Source of the DNA: Candidatus Puniceispirillum sp.
GTDB lineage: Bacteria > Pseudomonadota > Alphaproteobacteria > Puniceispirillales > Puniceispirillaceae
Reading direction: 5' to 3'
DNA length: 21,035 nucleotides
Assembly: GCA_018668795.1 (NCBI GenBank)
Contig: JABJBD010000105.1
Span: 1 to 21,035 of the forward strand
Positions 15,646-21,035 of this stretch are shown here, in pieces (positions within the stretch are counted from its first letter, which is position 1; the number at the start of each line of letters is the position of its first letter). Both the position numbers and the translations under genes were made by a program. A model generated the notes under the pieces. The model made no database searches. It was not told the origin of the DNA and saw nothing but the letters and a program-made list of their open reading frames with translations.

Positions 15646-16246
15646 ACGCCGTAGCCTCATCATCCGAAACCAAGCGTTGAAAATCGGCATCGGTAAAGGG
15701 GATCACCATTTGCGCCGCAACATCATATAGATTTCGTTCGATGCGCGATAATGGTGCCAAATAAACATGAATGCCATAACTTGGCGTTGATCCTGTGCAT
15801 TCCACTGTATGAATGGCGTTAGGGCCAATCGACAACACATCGCCAGCCTGCATATCAACTGACTTGCCCTTTGTGATAAAAGCGTCACCAGCCGTAGTGA
15901 AAAAATTGTTTCGCTCCTGCCCTTCATAAATACCAATCACCGCCGATGTTTGGTGGTCATGCGGCGGGATCGTGTAATTGGGACGAAACCGGCAATAGAA
16001 AATCGAAACGGTCTCATCCTCGAATAATGTCTCTTCATCCGTATCAAATGTGGGCATCGCTTGGCGGACAGCTTCTGGATTTTCAAAATAACGATCCATT
16101 TCAGCGCGAATGGCTTTTGCTGGTGACGGGGCTGTTACAGCCTTGCGCAAACAGGTGATAAATTCATCCAGATCAAAAACAGATAGATCAGACCCCGCTG
16201 TCTTTGCACCCGCTGTCTTTGCATTATCGCTATCTTGCTTATCCAT
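15632..16246 (-). CDS. cysteine-dioxygenase-like cupin protein
   Basis: This 204-aa cytosolic protein has a double-stranded beta-helix core. Metal-ligand candidates are H96 and H98 in IPPHDHQTSAVIGIYEGQ and H146 in GPNAIHTVECTG. The HxH followed by a G-rich turn instead of the canonical cupin Glu resembles cysteine/thiol dioxygenases, which oxidise thiols with iron and O2; the exact thiol is not readable. The N-terminus is a low-complexity tail with a duplicated AKTAG motif. The start ATG at 16246 has AAAGGAG six bases upstream. It converges on and overlaps the AEC gene by 14 bases. Confidence 0.78.
   Translation of the reverse strand: MDKQDSDNAKTAGAKTAGSDLSVFDLDEFITCLRKAVTAPSPAKAIRAEMDRYFENPEAVRQAMPTFDTDEETLFEDETVSIFYCRFRPNYTIPPHDHQTSAVIGIYEGQERNNFFTTAGDAFITKGKSVDMQAGDVLSIGPNAIHTVECTGSTPSYGIHVYLAPLSRIERNLYDVAAQMVIPFTDADFQRLVSDDEATASSQA
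16194..16223. repeat. 15-bp exact tandem duplication in the cupin N-terminal tail
   Basis: CCCGCTGTCTTTGCA occurs at 16194-16208 and again at 16209-16223. The unit is a multiple of three, so it adds five residues in frame (AKTAG twice) within the first 20 residues of the cupin protein, ahead of the folded domain. Confidence 0.95.
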
Positions 16247-16386
16247 TATCTGCTCCTTTCCTTATTCTGCCAACATACACATGATGTCTGTTAAACATCT
16301 AAATCAAAAAAATTTGCTGAATATAGTTACCTTAATTACCCTTATGGTTTGGTGTCAAACAGGCTACATACCAAACAGGAAACAGC

Positions 16387-17685
16387 ATGACAGATAACCC
16401 TTTGCTTAACCCAGTTACCGTCGGTGCCCTAACATTGCGACACCGGATTGTCATGGCACCAATGACACGTATCCGCGCTGACCGTGATACCTTGGCACCA
16501 ACCACAGATAATACCACCTATTACAGTCAACGCGCATCCGAAGGTGGCCTTATCATAACCGAGGCCGTGCATATATCACCCGAAGGCACGCCGATATGGA
16601 CAATCTATCAAAATGTGCGCGACGATGGCGGTCAGGTGCCTGGCATCTGGACGGACACACAGCGCGATGGCTGGCGTGAAGTGGTCAATGCTGTTCATGC
16701 CCGCAAAGGGCTTATTGTCTGCCAGCTTTTACATGCTGGGCGCATTGCTCAGCCCGAAATTGGTGATCATCCGGTGGCGGCCAATAGTGACCTGCCTCTG
16801 CCCTCTGTATCGGCATCGGCGATTGCCCTGCCACAAGGTGACGAAGACAGCCATTATGGCTGGGATCAGCCCAATACGCCGCCACGCGCGCTAGCAACGG
16901 CCGAGATGCACCGTATTTGTGCCGATTATGCCCATGCCGCCCATATGGCCAAAGATGCGGGGTTTGATGCGATTGAATTACATGCGGCACATGGCTATCT
17001 GATTGACCAGTTCCTCAATAAAAGCACGAACCAACGTGATGATATGTATGGCGGATCGCTTGAAAACCGGTGCCGACTTTTATTTGAAGTCATCACCACA
17101 TTGATTGATGTGATGGGCAAAGGCCGTGTTGGTGTTCGACTATCGCCCTATCTGAACGACCCCGAAACAGGCGCGCCAAACGCCACCTATTTTGGTGTCC
17201 AAAGTGATGATGCCGAAGCTGTCTATAGTCATGCTGTTCGTGGCCTGAATGATTTTGATCTTGCCTATTTGTTATTGACCGAGCCGCGCGTTGGCGGCGG
17301 GTTGGCGACTGATCCGAAAAGCGATCAGGGCTTTCGGCATCCTTTGGCATTACGTCATTATCGGACATTATATAACGGCATGCTGATGGGGGCTGGGGGA
17401 TTCACCCCGTTAACCGCCGCAACCGCTATCACGCAAAATGCCTATGATTTGATTGCCTTTGGACGCTGGTTTATTTCGAATCCAGATTTGCCCGATCGCA
17501 TCCGCCATGGCCATGATCTGACCGTTTATGATCGGGCAACCTTTTACAGCGGATCAACCGCTGGTTACACTGACTATCCTGAAAGCCATGATAGCGCCAA
17601 AGCCGCTGGTTACAGGATGATCGCTGTTGCCGATGTCGGGGCATCCTTGCCCAAGGCTGGCCAGACCCCGGAAAAGTTCAAATAG
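16387..17685 (+). CDS. Old Yellow Enzyme family NADH:flavin oxidoreductase
   Basis: This 432-aa FMN-binding TIM barrel reduces activated C=C bonds of electrophiles such as enones. Seen: NRIVMAP-like strand HRIVMAPMTRIRAD (19-32), CQLLHAGR (112-119), substrate-binding H199 and H202 with Y204 in ELHAAHGYLIDQFLN, the loop KSTNQRDDMYGGSLENR, and the FMN-phosphate segment GAGGFT with IAFGRWFISNPDLP. This is the NemA/OPDA-reductase class. It is longer than the usual 360-370 residues, through a C-terminal extension and an insert near 140-167. The AGGAAA element just before the ATG supports the start. It lies upstream of a GST in the same direction. Confidence 0.95.
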   Translation: MTDNPLLNPVTVGALTLRHRIVMAPMTRIRADRDTLAPTTDNTTYYSQRASEGGLIITEAVHISPEGTPIWTIYQNVRDDGGQVPGIWTDTQRDGWREVVNAVHARKGLIVCQLLHAGRIAQPEIGDHPVAANSDLPLPSVSASAIALPQGDEDSHYGWDQPNTPPRALATAEMHRICADYAHAAHMAKDAGFDAIELHAAHGYLIDQFLNKSTNQRDDMYGGSLENRCRLLFEVITTLIDVMGKGRVGVRLSPYLNDPETGAPNATYFGVQSDDAEAVYSHAVRGLNDFDLAYLLLTEPRVGGGLATDPKSDQGFRHPLALRHYRTLYNGMLMGAGGFTPLTAATAITQNAYDLIAFGRWFISNPDLPDRIRHGHDLTVYDRATFYSGSTAGYTDYPESHDSAKAAGYRMIAVADVGASLPKAGQTPEKFK

Positions 17686-17786
17686 CCACCTAACGTATAA
17701 ATAACGTACCCTATTCTGGTAATCTGATATTTGCCATTATGTAACAGCGTGTTATTGATAAAAATCACCATTCAAGGAAATGACCC

Positions 17787-18398
17787 ATGAAACTATTCTA
17801 CACGCCAGCATCGCCTTATGTCCGCAAAGTTATGATGAGCGCGCATATTCTTGGTTTTGCAAATGATTTGGAACTGGAAACGGTTGACTGGTCGAGCGCG
17901 GATGGCATCGCCAAACTGGCACTCAACCCGCTTGCCAAAGTGCCGGCCTTGATTGCTGATGGTAAATTGATCGCCGATAGCCGGGTCATAATGGAATATT
18001 TTGATCTCCGGGCTGGTGGCGGCAAAATCATCCCGAATGATCCCGAAACGCGCATCGATGTGCTTAGTCAGGCTGCCTTGATCGAAGGCATGATCGATGC
18101 CAGCATCCTGATTGTCTATGAAACACGCCTACGCCCTGAAAATATGGTGATGGACAGCATCATGCAACGCTATCGCGACAAGATCATCCGTGGCCTTGCT
18201 ATGGTTGGTGCCAGCACCAGCAGTTATGATAATGGTGCCATGCCGACGATTGCCGATATTTCGCTTGCCGCGCTACTGGATTATCTTGATTTCCGCGACA
18301 TTGTGTCATGGCGCGATCATGCGCCGCATCTTGTTGACTGGATGGCTAGCTTTGCCGCAGTTGTACCTGGTCATCAGGACACAATGCCCAAGGCTTGA
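17787..18398 (+). CDS. glutathione S-transferase family protein
   Basis: This 203-aa cytosolic protein has an N-terminal thioredoxin-like domain (LFYTPASPYVRKVMM, with S9 a possible catalytic residue; NPLAKVPAL with the cis-proline; ADSRVIMEYFD for glutathione) and an all-helical C-terminal domain containing the N-capping-type motif TIADISLAALLDYL. Length is typical. AGGA seven bases before the ATG supports the start. It lies about 100 bases behind the OYE gene, so the two could be co-expressed in electrophile defence, but the gap is long enough for a separate promoter. It converges on the aldo/keto reductase gene with an 11-base gap. Confidence 0.94.
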   Translation: MKLFYTPASPYVRKVMMSAHILGFANDLELETVDWSSADGIAKLALNPLAKVPALIADGKLIADSRVIMEYFDLRAGGGKIIPNDPETRIDVLSQAALIEGMIDASILIVYETRLRPENMVMDSIMQRYRDKIIRGLAMVGASTSSYDNGAMPTIADISLAALLDYLDFRDIVSWRDHAPHLVDWMASFAAVVPGHQDTMPKA

Positions 18399-18409
18399 TA
18401 TAGCCCCGA

Positions 18410-19474
18410 TCAGTCAAGTTCGGCTGATTGTGCCCACAGGTTGATACCAGCATCAGATGCAAAACCATCAATTTCTGCCAGCTCGTCGGCGGTAAAATCA
18501 AGGTTGCCTAGCGCGCCCACACAATCAACGATCTGTTCTGGCCGGCTGGCACCGATCAAAGCTGTTGTCACAGGACTAGCGCTACCTTGATCGCGCAAAG
18601 TCCATGCAATCGCCATTTGCGCCAATGTCTGGCCTCGACCTGATGCAATCGCATTCAGCCCTTCTATTTTTGCCAGATTTTCAGAATTCAGAAATTCTGG
18701 CAAAAACGATCCCCCGACCGAAGCACGGCTTTCAGCCGGAACACCGCCAAGATATTTATTGGTCAGCAGACCTTGTGCTAATGGCGAAAAGATAATCGAT
18801 CCAGCACCCACCTCATCAAGCGTGGCCAGCAATCCGTCTTTTTCGATCCAGCGATTTAGCATCGAATAGCTTGGCTGATGTATAAGCAACGGCACGCCCA
18901 TATCGGCAAGAATGGCCGTGGCTTCCTTAGTCCTCTGGGTGTTATAGGATGAAATACCCGCATAAAGCGCCTTGCCTGAATGCACGGCTTGCGCCAATGC
19001 GCCCATAGTCTCTTCAAGCGGGGTCGAGGGGTCAAAGCGGTGCGAATAGAAAATATCTACATAATCCAGCCCCATGCGGTTCAACGACTGGTCAAGGCTG
19101 GCAAGCAGATATTTACGGCTTCCCCATTGGCCATATGGACCTGGCCACATGTCATATCCAGCTTTGCTGGAAATAATCAGCTCATCACGATATGGCTTGA
19201 AATCTGTCCGCAGAATCTCGCCAAAGGCGGTTTCGGCACTGCCTGGCGGCGGGCCGTAATTATTTGCCAGATCAAAATGCGTGATACCAAGATCAAACGC
19301 CGTACGGCACATATCACGCTTGGTTGCATGATCGGTTATTTCGCCGAAATTATGCCACAAGCCAAGTGAAATAGCGGGCAAATCAAGGCCACTGTGACCA
19401 CAGCGCCGATACAGCATATCGTCATATCGTTTTTCATTGGCTGTCCAAGGTGTATGCGTTGTTGATCGCGACAT
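18410..19474 (-). CDS. yghZ: aldo/keto reductase, YghZ / L-glyceraldehyde-3-phosphate reductase type
   Basis: This 354-aa cytosolic NADPH-dependent TIM-barrel enzyme is close in pattern to E. coli YghZ (AKR14), which reduces L-glyceraldehyde 3-phosphate and methylglyoxal. Shared stretches include LPAISLGLWHNFG, GITHFDLANNYGPPPGSAE, AGYDMWPGPYG and GSRKYLLASLDQSLNRMG. The catalytic tetrad is visible as D68, Y73, K104 and H145 (YSHRFD). NADPH-binding LIGASRPEQI lies near the C-terminus. The start ATG at 19474 has GGAG nine bases upstream. A near-perfect 40-bp palindrome lies within the gene at 18667-18706. It fits the neighbouring OYE and GST as a detoxification enzyme. Confidence 0.94.
   Translation of the reverse strand: MSRSTTHTPWTANEKRYDDMLYRRCGHSGLDLPAISLGLWHNFGEITDHATKRDMCRTAFDLGITHFDLANNYGPPPGSAETAFGEILRTDFKPYRDELIISSKAGYDMWPGPYGQWGSRKYLLASLDQSLNRMGLDYVDIFYSHRFDPSTPLEETMGALAQAVHSGKALYAGISSYNTQRTKEATAILADMGVPLLIHQPSYSMLNRWIEKDGLLATLDEVGAGSIIFSPLAQGLLTNKYLGGVPAESRASVGGSFLPEFLNSENLAKIEGLNAIASGRGQTLAQMAIAWTLRDQGSASPVTTALIGASRPEQIVDCVGALGNLDFTADELAEIDGFASDAGINLWAQSAELD
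18667..18706. repeat. 40-bp near-perfect palindrome inside the aldo/keto reductase gene
   Basis: Left arm TTTTTGCCAGATTTTCAG (18667-18684) pairs with right arm CAGAAATTCTGGCAAAAA (18689-18706) at 16 of 18 positions around a central AATT that is itself symmetrical. The outer ends are T5 on the left and A5 on the right on both strands, so it is not an intrinsic terminator. It encodes part of the FLNSENLAKIE segment. Confidence 0.85.
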
Positions 19475-19644
19475 AATGATGATCTCCGCAAAATGCTCAA
19501 AGCATCTGGGTAAGGGAAAATTCTAACTTATAGCCTGAAAATAGCGCCAATAAGCCAGCTTGTCACGGCTAAGTTGGTTGCAATCGACCATGACACCAGC
19601 AATGATGGACATCTTGGTTTTCTTGCCCATATCTGGACATTTAC

Positions 19645-20442
19645 ATGCCCCCTGTCGCTAACACACCTAAAGACGCTTCCCAAACAGATGTATCTGCCAG
19701 CTTTCAGCGTATTCTCATTTTGGGATCAGCACCAAACAGCGTTGAGGCCGCCAACTGGCCACGTGATCTTTTTGACAAGATTGTCGTGATTAATAACGCA
19801 TGGCGTATCCGTGATGACTGGGATGATATCATCTATCCCTATGACTTTGCCGCCGAAAACATGCCTGCGCAAATAAAGCCACATCAACAGGTCATTGATG
19901 AAGATGCTTTCGTACCGATCCAAAATGATTATGGCGGCTTTGTCTATGCAGGGGCGACAATGGCCTATACTGCCGGTTACTGGGTTCTTGGTCATTATCA
20001 GCCAGCACAAATCATATTTATGGGATGTGATATGCATTACCCTGATACTGGCAATACGCATTTCTATGGCAATGGTACGCCTGATCCCCTGCGCGATGAC
20101 ATTACCCTGACATCACTCGAAGCCAGTTCGGCGCGCCTTTACAGCCTGGCCGCACAACAGGGATGTCAGCTATTCAATCTGTCAGACAGCATATCACGGC
20201 TTATATTTCCACGCATATCGATCAGCGCATTGGCATCACATGATACAAAAGCTCCTGAACCTGCCATTGACAAACGCCAGATTGCCATTGCCCTGAACAG
20301 GGAAGCCGAGCTTGACTATTATGTTCCAAATGGCCGCTATTGGGAAAATAGCAATCAGTTCGACAAAGACGCCTTGATCCAGCTAGATGCGCTATGGATG
20401 AAAACAATCAAAGATACATCACAAGAAATATCGCAAAAGTGA
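19645..20442 (+). CDS. orphan protein with GT42/DUF115-like features, function uncertain
   Basis: This 265-aa protein starts with a Rossmann-type strand and turn, RILILGSAPNSVEAANWP (22-39), then VVINNAWR (47-54). Mid-protein it has GATMAYTAGYWVLGHYQPAQIIFMGCDMHY (103-132), then NTHFYGNG (137-144), LEASSARLYSLA (158-169) and FNLSDSISRL. The order nucleotide-binding turn, G-D-Y strand, His-Tyr/Phe-x-G and a helix before a C-terminal strand recalls GT42 sialyltransferases and DUF115/MptE-like proteins. I recognise the architecture only, with no close named family, so transferase activity is inference; H139 would be the candidate catalytic base. The ATG at 19645 has only a weak GGA. No partner glycan genes are adjacent. 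Confidence 0.6.
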   Translation: MPPVANTPKDASQTDVSASFQRILILGSAPNSVEAANWPRDLFDKIVVINNAWRIRDDWDDIIYPYDFAAENMPAQIKPHQQVIDEDAFVPIQNDYGGFVYAGATMAYTAGYWVLGHYQPAQIIFMGCDMHYPDTGNTHFYGNGTPDPLRDDITLTSLEASSARLYSLAAQQGCQLFNLSDSISRLIFPRISISALASHDTKAPEPAIDKRQIAIALNREAELDYYVPNGRYWENSNQFDKDALIQLDALWMKTIKDTSQEISQK

Positions 20443-20535
20443 ACAGAACATGTGTCTGAATGTTGATTTTTTCCCCAGAATGCCCATTTCAGTAGAATAT
20501 CAAGATATTGTGTAACTCAGAATGGTGTTAGATGC

Positions 20536-21021
20536 GTGATTAAGTCAATTGTAGCTGTTGGACAAAATGGTGAGATTGGCTTTGAGGGCAAATTGCCCTG
20601 GGAAGGCACCTTCATCGAAGACCAGCAATGGTATATGGACAACACTTTGGACGCTGTTCGTATTGGTTGTTCTGGTTCGATCAAGACAATTGATGACGAA
20701 CGCGCATTCTATATTGTCAGTGCGCGTGATATTGCCGCACCAGGCAGCCTTGGTATTTATAACTGGCAAGATATGAAACCGCATGAAATCCTAGAGGATG
20801 TGCAAGCCAAGCATCCGACCAAGGATGTTTTTGTCGTTGGCGGTGTACCGTGGTATGAAGCCAGCGCCTATGCGGTTGAACAATTACTTATCACGCGGAT
20901 CAATGGCAACTATACCCATGACCGTGCGGTTAATTTGGACATTTTGTTGCAAAACCGTAAATGCATAAAATCATGGCAAGGGCAAACAACGCCTGATCTT
21001 TGCTTTGAAATATGGGAATAG
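20536..21021 (+). CDS. divergent dihydrofolate-reductase-like protein
   Basis: This 161-aa protein has the DHFR fold pattern: SIVAVGQNGEIGFEGKLPW (4-22), acidic ED at 28-29 where the catalytic carboxylate is expected, NT (36-37), an IVSAR strand (60-64), and the NADPH-side DVFVVGGVPWYEASAY (97-112) with LLITRINGNY. The usual GRxTxESL segment after the NT helix is replaced by GCSGSIKTID, so the nucleotide-contact loop differs from classical FolA. Activity is therefore uncertain: DHFR, or a related pteridine/flavin reductase. The start is a GTG at 20536 without a clear ribosome site; no in-frame ATG lies between the upstream stop and this point. Confidence 0.75.
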   Translation: MIKSIVAVGQNGEIGFEGKLPWEGTFIEDQQWYMDNTLDAVRIGCSGSIKTIDDERAFYIVSARDIAAPGSLGIYNWQDMKPHEILEDVQAKHPTKDVFVVGGVPWYEASAYAVEQLLITRINGNYTHDRAVNLDILLQNRKCIKSWQGQTTPDLCFEIWE

Positions 21022-21035
21022 GTAGCTTTGACAAG

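Noticed and set aside
18667..18706. The 40-bp palindrome as an intrinsic terminator
   Set aside because: On both strands the stem is followed by A5, not T/U.
19523..19630. Minus-strand 35-codon frame (starts MGKKTKMSIIAG) just upstream of yghZ
   Set aside because: No Shine-Dalgarno before either ATG; leader-peptide role would be a guess.

Overview
This is ordinary, densely coded bacterial chromosome of about 50% GC. I count 23 confident protein genes plus one weak small ORF, no tRNA or rRNA, no CRISPR array and no recognisable insertion sequence, integrase or phage gene. Gene content (Amt with a signal peptide, GlnK, a BmpA-class nucleoside-type ABC transporter, a COG3380-like flavoprotein, a class II cytochrome c, many small oxidoreductases, short intergenic gaps) fits a marine alphaproteobacterium. 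SAR116/Puniceispirillum-like is my best guess, but that is inference from style and protein flavour, not a search result.

Region 1 (1-6058) concerns nitrogen. On the minus strand, glnK and amt form a two-gene operon ending in a strong intrinsic terminator. Downstream of it lies a second minus-strand operon: an ATPase with two nucleotide-binding domains and two permeases of the purine-nucleoside (Yuf/Nup) ABC type, overlapping by 4 and 1 nt; the last permease runs off the left edge. A divergent LysR-type regulator starts upstream of glnK. The shared intergenic region carries a 10-bp inverted repeat with a T-N11-A core, and a weak sigma-54-like element lies nearer glnK.

Region 2 (6189-9816) holds a beta-carbonic anhydrase, a convergent HI0933-type flavoprotein, a small GIY-YIG protein, a 69-aa two-helix membrane protein and a class V aminotransferase. 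Region 3 (9817-12603) has a gene-poor gap with one possible 41-aa ORF, then glucose-6-phosphate isomerase translationally coupled (ATGA overlap) to an RNase H-fold DUF429-like protein.

Region 4 (12760-19474) is a run of redox and detoxification genes on alternating strands: renalase-like flavoprotein, NIPSNAP-like protein, class II cytochrome c, AEC-family transporter, cysteine-dioxygenase-like cupin, Old Yellow Enzyme, glutathione S-transferase and YghZ-type aldo/keto reductase. An FNR-like box lies between the NIPSNAP and cytochrome genes. Region 5 (19645-21021) has an orphan protein that resembles GT42/DUF115-type nucleotide-sugar enzymes, and a divergent dihydrofolate-reductase-like protein with a GTG start.

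I did not find a clearly new multi-gene system. The better leads are the glnK/lysR regulatory region, the pgi-DUF429 coupling, the orphan GT42-like protein, the divergent DHFR, the FNR-like box, a 40-bp palindrome inside the aldo/keto reductase gene, and two in-frame tandem duplications at protein termini.
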